Shown here: piece after piece, positions 48,361 through 56,645 of the stretch
Numbering within the stretch: the first letter of the stretch is position 1
Layout: each line of letters begins with the position of its first letter
DNA from: Fen-330 sp050008465
GTDB taxonomy: Bacteria; Acidobacteriota; Terriglobia; Bryobacterales; Bryobacteraceae
NCBI GenBank assembly: GCA_050008465.1
Contig: JBEKMO010000019.1
Location: 1-64,000, forward strand
Direction: 5' to 3'
Length of the DNA: 64,000 nt
Notes under the pieces: generated by a model
The model's database searches: none
Seen by the model: the letters and a program-made list of their open reading frames with translations, nothing else
Told to the model about the DNA's origin: nothing
Made by a program: the position numbers and the translations under genes

Positions 48361-49659
48361 ATGCGCTTGGTAGTGATCGGCGGAATCGCCGCGGGCCTGA
48401 GCGCCGCGGCGCGCGCGCGGCGTTGCGATCCATCCCTTGACATCACCGTGTTCGAGAAAGGCCCGGCCGTGGCCTGGGGCGCCTGCGGGCTGCCTTACTA
48501 TCTCGAAGGGCAGGTACGGTCGCTCGATGATCTCGTGGTCTACACTCCCGAGTACTTTCGCCGCGAGCGGAACATTGCCGTGCGTACGGGCTGCGAGGTG
48601 GTGGCCATCTCGCACTCGCGCCGGCAGGTGGCTCTCGCCAACGGCGAGCGAGCGCCCTACGATCGGCTGGTAGTGGCGACTGGCGCGCGGCTGGACCGCT
48701 CCATCGACGGCGCCGGGCATCCGGACATCTTCACGCTCTCCACCCTCGAGGACGCGCGCCGCCTCCGCTGCTTTCTCGTCGGGAAGAAACCCCGGCGGGC
48801 CGTCATCGTCGGCGCTGGCTACCTCGGCCTGGAGATGGCCGAGGTGCTTCGCACCCACGGGCTCGTGGTCACGATCTTCGAAGCGGCCCGCGATGTGCTC
48901 GGCCGTCAGGATCCCGCCCTCACGGATGCCCTGCGAAAGCACCTCGAGCGCTTCCGCGTCGAGCTTCGTCTTGCCACGCGCGTCGAGTCCGTGGAGCCTG
49001 GCTGCGTCGCGGGCGTGCCCTGCGACATGGTGGTGCTGGCCGCCGGCTGGCGGCCCAGCGTCGAGTTGGCCGCCGAAGCGGGCATCCAGTTGGGGCGCAC
49101 CGGCGCGATCCGGGTGAGCGAGCGCATGGAAACGAACCTGGCGGGCGTCTTCGCCGCCGGAGATTGCGCCGAGGCGATCCACCTGGTGACCGGCCGGCCG
49201 GTGTATCTGCCGCTCGGCACCACCGCCAACAAGACCGGGCGCGTTGCCGGCGCCAACGCCGCCGGCCGGCGGGAACGGTTCCCCGGCGTCGCCGGAACCT
49301 GCATCGTGCGGGTGTGCGGCGTCGGCGTGGCGACCACCGGGCTTTCCGAAGCCCAGGCGCGCAAGGAAGGCCTCGATCCGGTCGGGGCGCGCGTCGAGGC
49401 GCCCGGCAAGCCGCGCTACTTCCACGGCGAGCCGGTCACCGTCGCCCTGGTGGCTGATCGCGGCACTCGCCGCCTGATTGGCGCCACGGTGATCGGGTCA
49501 GAGGGCGCCGCCGGCCGCATCAACGTCCTCGCCACCGCCATCACCAACCGCATGCGCGTCGAGGACCTCGAACAACTCGACCTGGCCTACGCCCCGCCCT
49601 TCGCGCAAGTCTGGGACCCTATCCTGATCGCCGCGCAGCAACTGATGAAGTGCTTGTAG
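48361..49659 (+). CDS. CoA-disulfide-reductase-like FAD/NAD(P) oxidoreductase
   Basis: A 432-aa flavoprotein of the single-cysteine NADH-oxidase/CoA-disulfide reductase class. Seen: FAD motif GGIAAGLSAAARARR, the redox Cys42 in GACGLPYYLEG, VIVGAGYLGLEMAEVL for NAD(P)H, AAGWRPSVELA and GVFAAGDCAEAIHLVTG, followed by LGTTANKTGRVAGANAAG and a dimerisation domain with VRVCGVGVATTGLSEAQA. The second Cys of disulfide reductases is absent, as usual for the family. Whether it reduces CoA disulfide, polysulfide or O2 cannot be decided. Its last codons run into the heptamer repeat at 49660. Confidence 0.9.
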   Translation: MRLVVIGGIAAGLSAAARARRCDPSLDITVFEKGPAVAWGACGLPYYLEGQVRSLDDLVVYTPEYFRRERNIAVRTGCEVVAISHSRRQVALANGERAPYDRLVVATGARLDRSIDGAGHPDIFTLSTLEDARRLRCFLVGKKPRRAVIVGAGYLGLEMAEVLRTHGLVVTIFEAARDVLGRQDPALTDALRKHLERFRVELRLATRVESVEPGCVAGVPCDMVVLAAGWRPSVELAAEAGIQLGRTGAIRVSERMETNLAGVFAAGDCAEAIHLVTGRPVYLPLGTTANKTGRVAGANAAGRRERFPGVAGTCIVRVCGVGVATTGLSEAQARKEGLDPVGARVEAPGKPRYFHGEPVTVALVADRGTRRLIGATVIGSEGAAGRINVLATAITNRMRVEDLEQLDLAYAPPFAQVWDPILIAAQQLMKCL

Positions 49660-49662
49660 CTT

Positions 49663-49771
49663 GTGGCTTGTGGCCTGTGGATTCCACGACCGCGTACCCG
49701 CTGGCGCACCCGGCGGCGCGGTAGGTGCGCCAGCAGGCGAATCGTCGTCGAATCCACAGGCCACAAGCCAC
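49663..49771. repeat. Nested palindrome with CTTGTGG heptamers
   Basis: Perfect 22-bp arms GTGGCTTGTGGCCTGTGGAT.. (49663-49684) and its inverse (49750-49771) enclose a second perfect palindrome GCTGGCGCACC (49700-49710) / GGTGCGCCAGC (49724-49734). The left arm consists of near-perfect 7-bp units (CTTGTGG) that begin in the stop region of the flavoprotein gene. Confidence 0.7.
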
Positions 49772-49784
49772 AGGCCCTTTCCGG

Positions 49785-49790
49785 TACACT
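49785..49790 (+). promoter_or_regulatory. -10-like TACACT of the thioredoxin-fold gene
   Basis: TACACT ends 6 nt before ATG 49797 with no Shine-Dalgarno, right after the palindrome. Consistent with a leaderless transcript. Confidence 0.5.
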
Positions 49791-49796
49791 GATCCT

Positions 49797-50279
49797 ATGG
49801 GGTGGAAACAGCCGGAGATGCTCGGGGCGGGCGCCCGCGCGCCGGATTTCAGGCTCCAGGACTTGAACGGGCAGACGCAGTCGTTGAAGGAGATCCTGGG
49901 CCGCGGCCCGGCGCTGCTGGCGTTCTTCAAAGTGAGCTGCCCGGTGTGCCAGTTCACGTTCCCTTTCTTGCAGCGGCTGCATGAGAGCGCCGGCGGCATC
50001 GCGATCCTCGGCGTGTCGCAGGACAAAGCGGCGGCCACGCGCGAGTACAACGCCGAGTTCGGCGTGACCTTCCCGACGCTGCTGGACGACGCCGGCTATT
50101 CGGTCAGCAACGCTTTCGGTCTCCACACCGTGCCGTCCCTGTTCCTGATCGAGCCGGACGGCACGATTTCACTGGCCGCATGCGGGTTCGTCAAGAAAGA
50201 CCTCGAGGCGCTGGGGCAGAGACTGGGCGTGCCGCCGTTCCGGGAGGGCGAGCGGGTCCCCGAAAACAAGCCTGGTTGA
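49797..50279 (+). CDS. Peroxiredoxin/TlpA-like thioredoxin-fold protein
   Basis: A 160-aa protein of the AhpC-TSA/Redoxin class. Seen: GARAPDFRLQDLNGQTQSL, then the redox pair CPVC (SCPVCQFTFPFLQRL), ILGVSQDKAAATREYNAEFGVTFPTLLDD and the cis-Pro loop HTVPSLFLIEPDG. CxxC rather than a single peroxidatic Cys points to a TlpA/ResA-type thiol exchange role, but no signal peptide is visible, so it is probably cytosolic. ATG 49797 is preferred to an upstream frame start because the latter runs through the palindrome. A lone nuoI gene follows. Confidence 0.85.
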   Translation: MGWKQPEMLGAGARAPDFRLQDLNGQTQSLKEILGRGPALLAFFKVSCPVCQFTFPFLQRLHESAGGIAILGVSQDKAAATREYNAEFGVTFPTLLDDAGYSVSNAFGLHTVPSLFLIEPDGTISLAACGFVKKDLEALGQRLGVPPFREGERVPENKPG

Positions 50280-50318
50280 GGTTCGAAGAACTAGGCTCCC
50301 GGGGGGAGCTGGGTGCTG

Positions 50319-50777
50319 ATGCCGACAATTCAAGAGATTCTGGGCGCCGCCACGGCCATCGCCAAAGGCATGGGCGTGACCTTCAAGGAAATGGTTTCCC
50401 CGCCGGTGACCGAGCCTTATCCCGACGCCCCGCCGCGGTTCCAAGAGCGCTATCGCGGCGTGCACGTGCTGGAGCGGGATCAGAACGGCCTGGAGAAATG
50501 CGTCGCGTGTTTCTTGTGCGCGGCGGCCTGCCCTTCCAACTGTATTTACATCGAGGCGGCGGAAAATATCGATGCCGGGCGCATCAGCGGCGGGGAACGC
50601 TACGCCAAGGTCTATAACATCGACTACACCCGCTGCATCTTCTGCGGCTACTGCGTCGAGGCCTGCCCGACCGACGCCATCGTCCACGGACACGGGTTCG
50701 AGATCGCCAGCTACGATACCTCCACCCTGATCTACCGCAAGGAGCAGATGCTCGCGCCGCCGCCGGCCGCCAAGTAG
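50319..50777 (+). CDS. nuoI: NADH-quinone oxidoreductase subunit I (solitary)
   Basis: A 152-aa NuoI-type ferredoxin subunit carrying clusters N6a and N6b, which pass electrons within the complex I arm. Both motifs are complete: CVACFLCAAACP and CIFCGYCVEACP, each followed by a distant Cys. Seen also: PRFQERYRGVHVLERDQNGLEKC and the DYTRCIFCG set-up. A GGGGAG lies 10 nt before ATG 50319 and 4 nt before GTG 50313; either may be used. No other nuo gene is nearby, which is unusual because nuoI normally sits inside the nuo operon. Confidence 0.9.
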   Translation: MPTIQEILGAATAIAKGMGVTFKEMVSPPVTEPYPDAPPRFQERYRGVHVLERDQNGLEKCVACFLCAAACPSNCIYIEAAENIDAGRISGGERYAKVYNIDYTRCIFCGYCVEACPTDAIVHGHGFEIASYDTSTLIYRKEQMLAPPPAAK

Positions 50778-50801
50778 CGTAGACTCGAATCAGCCGCAGC
50801 C

Positions 50802-51581
50802 ATGCGCCGCATCAGACTGATTCATTGGAATGCCGCGGAGGGCGAGGCGCGCGCCGAGGAACTGCGCCGCGGCGGACACGAGGTCGACTACCAGGTGGCG
50901 CTGGGCCCGGCGGACCTGTGCGCCATGCGGGAGCGTCCGCCCGAGGCCGTCGTCATCGACTTGGGGCGGGCGCCGTCCCAGGGGCGCGATGTGGCGCTGG
51001 CCTTGCGGCAGCAGAAGGCGACGCGGGCATCGCCCCTGGTCTTCGTCGAAGGAGACCCCGAGAAAACCGCGCGCGTCCGCGAGTTGCTGCCGGACGCCTT
51101 TTACACGCCGTGGAGGGGAGTCGGCAGGACCCTGGAACGCGCAATGCGGCAGCCGCCCTCGAAACCAGTGACGCCCGGCGTGCTGGCCGGCTACTCTGGC
51201 ACTCCGCTGCCGAAGAAGCTCGGGATACGGGCGGGTGCGCTGGTCGCGCTGCTCGGTGCGGTTGAGGGGTTCGAAGATACACTGGGAACGTTGCCCGAAG
51301 GGGTGCGCATCGCGCGAACCGTGCGCGGCCGGCCACAACTGATTCTGCTCTTCGCGGAATCGCGCGCCGACCTGGAGCGCCGCTTCCCCGCAGCCGCGCG
51401 GGCGCTGGCCGACGGAGGCGGCCTCTGGATCGTCTGGCCGAAGAAGGCCTCGGGGGTGGTCTCGGATCTGGGTGAGAACAAGGTGCGTGGCTTCGGCCTG
51501 GCAGCCGGGTTCGTGGACTACAAGGTCTGCGCGGTGGACCACACTTGGTCCGGCCTTCTGTTCGCGCGACGCAAGCGTTAA
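50802..51581 (+). CDS. Receiver-like/DUF3052 two-domain protein
   Basis: A 259-aa protein. Residues 1-115 look like a degenerate receiver domain: RRIRLIHWNAAEGEARAEEL at the start without the acidic pair, AVVIDLGRAPSQGRDVALAL with an Asp at the usual site, SPLVFVEGD. Residues about 125-255 match DUF3052: YSGTPLPKKLGI, WIVWPKKASGVVSDLGENKVRGFGLAAGFVDYKVCAVDHTWSGLLFARR. Function of DUF3052 is unknown. The stop codon (TAA) overlaps the convergent larE stop (TTAA). TAGACT lies 16 nt upstream. Confidence 0.78.
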   Translation: MRRIRLIHWNAAEGEARAEELRRGGHEVDYQVALGPADLCAMRERPPEAVVIDLGRAPSQGRDVALALRQQKATRASPLVFVEGDPEKTARVRELLPDAFYTPWRGVGRTLERAMRQPPSKPVTPGVLAGYSGTPLPKKLGIRAGALVALLGAVEGFEDTLGTLPEGVRIARTVRGRPQLILLFAESRADLERRFPAAARALADGGGLWIVWPKKASGVVSDLGENKVRGFGLAAGFVDYKVCAVDHTWSGLLFARRKR

Positions 51582-52426
51582 CCCAGCTTCAGCGTCTCGT
51601 TCATCGACCCCTGCCGGTAGCCTTCCAGGTCCAGGGTCACGTAGTGGAACCCGAGGGGCTTGAAGAGAGCGGCGAAACGCGCGGCCATTTCCACGGTGAG
51701 CGCCTTCTCCATTTCCTCGGGGGCGATTTCGATGCGCACGAGTTCGCCGTGGTAGCGCACGCGGAACTGGCGGAAGCCCAGTGCGCGGAGCGCCTCCTCG
51801 CCGGCTTCCACGGTTTTCACAGTCTCCTTGGTGACTGGCGTGCCGTACGGGACGCGGGAACTGAGGCAGGCCGAGGCGGGGCGGTCCCAGGTGGGCAAGC
51901 CGGCCAGCCGCGAGAGCTCGCGGATCTCGGCCTTGCGCAGCCCGGCCTCGACCAGCGGAGCCTTGACTTCGTGTTGCTCGGCGGCGTTCTGCCCGGGGCG
52001 GTAGTCGCCCAGGTCATCCACGTTCACACCGTACACGATATTCGGAATCCCCCGCTCGCGCCCGACGGCCTCCAGAGTTTCAAACAGCTCATCCTTGCAG
52101 TGGAAGCAGCGGTCGGGGGCGTTGCGAACGTAGTCCGGGTTGTCGAACTCACGGGTCTCGACGTACTCGTGGCGGAACCCGGCGCGGCGCGCGAACTCCT
52201 CGGCGTCGCGCTTGTGCGACTCCGGAATCGAGGCGGAATCCGCCGTGATGGCTAGCGCGTTGTCGCCCAGCGCCTGGTGGGCCGCCCAAGCCAGGTAGGC
52301 CGAGTCGGTCCCGCCGGAATAGGCAACTATCACGCTCCCCAAGTCGCGAAGGAGAGAAAACAGGCGCGCCTCCTTCGAGCGGAGACGGGCGGCGTCGAGC
52401 GGTTCGAGCGGAACGAGAGAGGCCAT
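51578..52426 (-). CDS. larE: ATP-dependent sacrificial sulfur transferase LarE
   Basis: A 282-aa PP-loop ATP pyrophosphatase that donates sulfur for the nickel-pincer cofactor of lactate racemase and related enzymes. Seen: VIVAYSGGTDSAYLAWAA with the PP-loop (37-42), ITADSASIPESHKRDAEEFARR, RCFHCKDELFETLEAV and NVDDLGDYRPGQNAA, then ASACLSSRVPYG in which Cys187 is the expected sacrificial residue. It follows gyrA with a 1-nt TAATG overlap, so it is probably co-transcribed. No larB, larC or larA gene lies in the window. Confidence 0.93.
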   Translation of the reverse strand: MASLVPLEPLDAARLRSKEARLFSLLRDLGSVIVAYSGGTDSAYLAWAAHQALGDNALAITADSASIPESHKRDAEEFARRAGFRHEYVETREFDNPDYVRNAPDRCFHCKDELFETLEAVGRERGIPNIVYGVNVDDLGDYRPGQNAAEQHEVKAPLVEAGLRKAEIRELSRLAGLPTWDRPASACLSSRVPYGTPVTKETVKTVEAGEEALRALGFRQFRVRYHGELVRIEIAPEEMEKALTVEMAARFAALFKPLGFHYVTLDLEGYRQGSMNETLKLG

Positions 52427-55041
52427 TACAGCGGCAACGGCTCCTGACCGTTGGTTCCGTTGCCGTTGGGCGGCTCGGTTTCCTCGGGGATGATGCAGGC
52501 GGCGGCCACTTGGCCTCCCTCCTCCATCCTGACCAGCCGGACCCCCTGGGTGGAGCGCCCGGCCTCGCGGATCTCACTGGCCTCGATGCGGATGATCTTG
52601 CCCTCCTTGGTGATGATCATCAGGTCCGAGTCCTCCTTGACGGCCATGACCGCGACCACCTTGCCGGTGCGCCTGGTAGCTTTCATGTTGATGACGCCCT
52701 TGGCGCCGCGAGCAGTGAGGCGGTACTTGTGGAGCGGCGTGCGCTTTCCAAAGCCCAGCTCGGAGATGGAGAGAATGAGTCCCTGCTCTTCGACGATTTC
52801 CATGCCCACCAAGTAGTCGTCGTCGGCCAGGTCCATGGCCCGAACGCCCCGGGCGGGCCGCCCCATCGGGCGGACCAGCTTCTCCTGGAAACGGATGGCC
52901 TTGCCTTCGTGCGATCCCAGGAAGATGTAATTCTCCCCCGTGGTGAGCCCGGCGCGGATCAGCTCGTCGCCCTCATCCAGGCCGATGGCGATGATGCCGC
53001 GGGCCATGGGGTTGTCGAACTCGGTCAGCTCCGACTTCTTGATCACCCCGCGCTTGGTCACCATCACGATGAACCGGTCGGGCACGAACTCCCGGACCGG
53101 CAGAAAGGCCTTGATCTCCTCCTCCGGCTGAAGGTTGATGAGGTTCGAGATGTGTTTCCCCTTTCCGGTGATGCCGGCGTCGGGGATCGCGTAGATTTTG
53201 AGCCAGTAGACCCGCCCCATGTTGGTGAAGATGAGCAGGTAGGCGTGGGTGGAGGCGATGATGAGGTGTTCGAGAAAATCCTCGGTGCGGGTGCCCATGC
53301 CGATGCGGCCCTTGCCGCCCCGGCTCTGCCGGCGGTAGCTGTCCACCGGAGTGCGCTTCAGATAGCCGCCGCGAGTGACCGTGACCGCGACGTCCTCCAC
53401 CGCCACCAGGTCTTCCAATTGGATCTCGCCGGTGTCTTCCAGGAACTGGGTCCGGCGCTCGTCCCCGTACTCTTTTTGGACTTCCTTGAGCTCCTTGACG
53501 ATCACGCCGCGGAGCAGTTTCTCCGAGCCCAGGATCTCCAGGTACTCGGCAATGCGGCGCTGGATGTCGGCCAGTTCGTCGATGATCTTCTGGCGCTCCA
53601 TGCCGGTGAGCCGCTGCAACTGGAGCTCGATGATGGCCTGGGCCTGGCGCTCGGAGAAATCCAGGCGGAGGTCCTCGGGGATCAACACCTCTTCCCGCAC
53701 GCGCTCGGGGATGGGCAGGACGCCCATGAGGCGCTCGCGCGCTTCCTTGGGCGTACCGGAGGCCCGGATGGTCTCGATCACCAGATCCAGATTATCCAGG
53801 GCCTTCTTGAATCCCAGCAGAACGTGCTCGCGGTCGCGGGCTTTCCGTAGCTCGAATTCGGTCCGCCGGCGGACCACGTCGACGCGGTGGTCGATGAAGC
53901 GCTTAATGCAATCGAGGAGACCCAGTTCGCGCGGCTGGCCGTTGACGATCGACAGCATGATGATGCCGAAGCCGGTCTGCATCTGGGTGTGCTTGTACAG
54001 ATTGTTGAGCACCACCTCGGCCTGCTCGCCGCGCTTCAACGGGAAAACGATGCGCATGCCGTCCCGATCGCTTTCGTCCACCGGCTCCAGCAAGCCCTCC
54101 AGCTTCTTCTCGTTAATCAACTCGGCCACTTGCTCGATGAGGCGGGACTTGTTGACCTGGTATGGGATTTCGGTGACTACGATCTGGTCGCGGTCCTTGC
54201 CGGTGTGCTCGATGGCCGCCTTGGCGCGCAGCTTCAACATGCCGCGGCCGCGCGTGTAGGCCTCCAGGATGCCCTGGCGCCCGAGGATGAATCCGCCGGT
54301 CGGGAAGTCCGGCCCGGGAACCATTTCGAGGATCTTCTCCAGCGGCGTCTTGGGGTTCTGGATCAGGGCGACGGTGGCGTTGATGATCTCGGTGAGATTG
54401 TGCGGCGGGATGTTGGTCGCCATCCCAACGGCGATGCCCGAGCTCCCGTTGATGAGCAGGTTGGGCACCCGCGTGGGCAGCACTTCCGGTTCCTGCTCGC
54501 TGTCGTCGTAATTGGGCCGGAAGTCGACGGTTTCCCGGTCGATATCGGCCAGCAGCGTAGAGGCGATGCGGGACAGCCGGGCTTCCGTGTACCGCATGGC
54601 CGCCGGCGGGTCGCCGTCCACCGACCCGAAGTTCCCCTGGCCGTCGATGAGCGGGTAACGCATCGAGAACGGCTGGGCCATCCGCACCAGTGCGTCGTAA
54701 ACCGCCGTGTCGCCGTGCGGGTGGTACTTTCCCAGGACCTCGCCAACGATCTTGGCGCACTTCCGGGTGGGCCGGTTGAAGGTCAGGCCCATCTCGTGCA
54801 AACCGAACAGGATGCGGCGATGCACCGGTTTCAACCCGTCGCGCACATCGGGCAGGGCGCGGCCGATGATCACGCTCATGGCGTAATCCAGATACGACCG
54901 GCGCATCTCGTCTTCGATGTTGACGGGAATCAGGTTCTTCCCCCCGCCGCCCGGTCCCAGCGGGAGCTGCGTGCCGCCCGCCGGCGGCGCCGGAGGCGCG
55001 GGTGGAACCTGGGGGGTTTCGGGACGATCGGAATCAGCCAA
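52426..55041 (-). CDS. gyrA: DNA gyrase subunit A
   Basis: An 871-aa type IIA topoisomerase A subunit, cutting and resealing DNA for negative supercoiling with GyrB. Seen: a Pro-rich, Gly-rich N-terminal extension (about 35 aa), IEDEMRRSYLDYAMSVIIGRALPDVRDGLKPVHRRILF, the quinolone region HPHGDTAVYD with Thr112 at the E. coli Ser83 position and Asp116 at Asp87, catalytic Tyr151 in AAMRYTE, and the GyrA-box SRGGKG, which tells it from ParC. The C-terminus ends with a Glu/Asn-rich tail. TTG 55041 is the start, fixed by GGGAG 6-7 nt upstream. gyrB is not in the window. Confidence 0.97.
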   Translation of the reverse strand: MADSDRPETPQVPPAPPAPPAGGTQLPLGPGGGGKNLIPVNIEDEMRRSYLDYAMSVIIGRALPDVRDGLKPVHRRILFGLHEMGLTFNRPTRKCAKIVGEVLGKYHPHGDTAVYDALVRMAQPFSMRYPLIDGQGNFGSVDGDPPAAMRYTEARLSRIASTLLADIDRETVDFRPNYDDSEQEPEVLPTRVPNLLINGSSGIAVGMATNIPPHNLTEIINATVALIQNPKTPLEKILEMVPGPDFPTGGFILGRQGILEAYTRGRGMLKLRAKAAIEHTGKDRDQIVVTEIPYQVNKSRLIEQVAELINEKKLEGLLEPVDESDRDGMRIVFPLKRGEQAEVVLNNLYKHTQMQTGFGIIMLSIVNGQPRELGLLDCIKRFIDHRVDVVRRRTEFELRKARDREHVLLGFKKALDNLDLVIETIRASGTPKEARERLMGVLPIPERVREEVLIPEDLRLDFSERQAQAIIELQLQRLTGMERQKIIDELADIQRRIAEYLEILGSEKLLRGVIVKELKEVQKEYGDERRTQFLEDTGEIQLEDLVAVEDVAVTVTRGGYLKRTPVDSYRRQSRGGKGRIGMGTRTEDFLEHLIIASTHAYLLIFTNMGRVYWLKIYAIPDAGITGKGKHISNLINLQPEEEIKAFLPVREFVPDRFIVMVTKRGVIKKSELTEFDNPMARGIIAIGLDEGDELIRAGLTTGENYIFLGSHEGKAIRFQEKLVRPMGRPARGVRAMDLADDDYLVGMEIVEEQGLILSISELGFGKRTPLHKYRLTARGAKGVINMKATRRTGKVVAVMAVKEDSDLMIITKEGKIIRIEASEIREAGRSTQGVRLVRMEEGGQVAAACIIPEETEPPNGNGTNGQEPLPL

Positions 55042-55112
55042 GACGACTCCCGGAGGCGGGGGCTTTCATTCCCCTTTTCTTCGCCTCTCGCAAAGTTGCA
55101 TTCTAGATTTCC

Positions 55113-55118
55113 ATTTTA
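55113..55118 (-). promoter_or_regulatory. Extended -10 candidate of the gyrA-larE unit
   Basis: TGGTAAAAT on the minus strand includes TAAAAT with a TG one base upstream (extended -10). An AT-rich stretch lies at the -35 place. It lies 72 nt ahead of the TTG start, leaving room for the SD. Confidence 0.4.
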
Positions 55119-55160
55119 CCAGAAATGCGTTGAAGAAAAAGGGAGTTTTTTGCCGCCGTG

Positions 55161-55180
55161 GAACAGGCTTCAGCCTGTTC
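55161..55180. terminator. Perfect hairpin at the DUF2235 gene end
   Basis: GAACAGGCT (55161-55169) and AGCCTGTTC (55172-55180) form a 9-bp stem around TC (effectively a 4-nt loop), overlapping the DUF2235 stop. No T-tract follows on the minus strand. Confidence 0.45.
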
Positions 55181-56243
55181 GAACGTTGGTCGGCCGGTAG
55201 GCCGCCCGTGCATTCCGCAGGCGTTCGAAAACGCTGGGGTGGATCTCGGCGTTGTCCGGGATGTACCGCGGGCGCCCCCGCGGGATCATCCAGCGCTTGG
55301 CGGGCGGCTGGCGCTGCATGTCGGTATACCGTTTCGGGAAGTATTCCAGCAGCCACCAGGCCCCTTCCAGCGACTTGTGCAGCACTGCGTCCGGCCCCAT
55401 GGCGCCCAGAACCCGTGCCCTCCGCGTTGCATCCACGCGCAACTGCGCCCCGACCGCCTCATCCAGCATCCAGTCCATGGTGATCTTGGCGAGTCCGCTT
55501 TCCCGCTCCGGGTAGCCGCCTCCCACGTCGGAGTGCACTCCGGCAAACCACACCTGCCGGATATCCTGCCACGCCAGCGGCGCGCTCCACAAGTTCTGCC
55601 GGTAGAAGCAGCGCCGCTCGTCGATCGAAATCGCGTGCCGGCCGATGTGGATGTCCGGGTTGGCGGCCGTGAACGGCAAGGTGACCGGGTTGAAGATCCA
55701 GCCCACCGAGCCGACCGTGTCCCAGAGGCCCACGAAGTGGGGCTTGCACTCCCGCGAGAACGTCTCCCGGAACTGCCTGCCAAGCTCCCGCCACGCCTGG
55801 AATTCATTGCCGCCGGCGGGGGCTTTCTTCGGCCGGTATCGCAGCATCCGCAGCGCGTACGGAATCAGGACGTCGTTGCCCTTCCGGATCAGCCCGAAGA
55901 TGTGCAACAACGCCGCCAGCGCGCGCACGGTATACGCGCCGCGGCTGAACCCGAACAGGAACACCAGGTCGCCCGCCTCGAAATTGTCCATCAGGAACTT
56001 GTAAGCGTCCGCGATGTTCCGGCTCAGCCCGTAGCCGAACGCCAGTCCGCGCACACGGGTCCACCATTTCTGGAACTTCGATAGCGCGGCTGGATCGCCA
56101 ATCGTGCCCAGTCCCGGGTGATAGTAGACCACCTGGGTTTGAGGGTTCGACTCCAAAACGCTGTACAACCTGACGACATTCGAGTTCGTGGTGTCAAACT
56201 CGTTCCCCGTGCCGTCGCAGCAGATCACAACGTTTTTCGCCAT
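55170..56243 (-). CDS. DUF2235 alpha/beta hydrolase (Tle1-like phospholipase fold)
   Basis: A 357-aa protein of the DUF2235 family, which includes type VI phospholipase effectors but also many stand-alone enzymes. Seen: KNVVICCDGTGNEFDTTNSNVVRLY opening, FLFGFSRGAYTVRALAALL with the nucleophile Ser100 in GFSRG, KPHFVGLWDTVGSVG for the acid, and WFAGVHSDVGGGYPE near the catalytic His. ATG 56243 is set by AGGAGG with a 6-nt spacer. No T6SS genes or signal peptide are seen, so it is probably an intracellular lipase or esterase. Confidence 0.87.
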   Translation of the reverse strand: MAKNVVICCDGTGNEFDTTNSNVVRLYSVLESNPQTQVVYYHPGLGTIGDPAALSKFQKWWTRVRGLAFGYGLSRNIADAYKFLMDNFEAGDLVFLFGFSRGAYTVRALAALLHIFGLIRKGNDVLIPYALRMLRYRPKKAPAGGNEFQAWRELGRQFRETFSRECKPHFVGLWDTVGSVGWIFNPVTLPFTAANPDIHIGRHAISIDERRCFYRQNLWSAPLAWQDIRQVWFAGVHSDVGGGYPERESGLAKITMDWMLDEAVGAQLRVDATRRARVLGAMGPDAVLHKSLEGAWWLLEYFPKRYTDMQRQPPAKRWMIPRGRPRYIPDNAEIHPSVFERLRNARAAYRPTNVRTG

Positions 56244-56645
56244 CCCGCCCCTCCTCACGCCCGCTCTGTTCCGAGTTTACACCCCGCTGCACCTCTTCCG
56301 GCAGCGACCGCGCTTCCCGGCCCGGCGCGGCGCGGTCACGACCACCGCGGGGAAGCTGCGACCCGCTTCTATGGAGCATCTTACCCAAGCAGCGTTTTGT
56401 GGCGCACGCACTCCTGCGTGCCGCGTCGAGACTCATCTCGACGCCAAGGTGTCGGCACGAGCGCCGACACGGCAGGCTGAAGCCCACGCCACGTGGTGGC
56501 GAACAATCGTCAATCTGCATGCCGCACTGTACTGGATGGTTCGAGGGATGAAGCCCCTGTGAGAATTCTGAACCAGCAGTTTAGATTCCTCAAGTCGCCG
56601 GCTGCTGGATCCAGACTCCCCGGCGAGTCGCTTGCGAGCTGGGCG
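56244..56645. other. 402-bp intergenic region with a hairpin array
   Basis: No credible gene between the DUF2235 start and the nitroreductase stop, both on the minus strand. It holds the three hairpins at 56404-56470 and the DUF2235 SD at the left end. Nothing else recognised. Confidence 0.5.
56404..56470. repeat. Array of three perfect hairpins
   Basis: In 67 bp: GCACGCA/TGCGTGC (56404-56410, 56415-56421; loop 4), GCGTCGAGA/TCTCGACGC (56423-56431, 56436-56444; loop 4), GTGTCGGC/GCCGACAC (56449-56456, 56463-56470; loop 6). They are 1-4 nt apart. Confidence 0.7.

Noticed and set aside
55161..55180. Intrinsic terminator for gyrA
   Set aside because: The hairpin is upstream of gyrA in its direction of transcription and overlaps the DUF2235 stop, so it cannot terminate gyrA; no T-tract follows.
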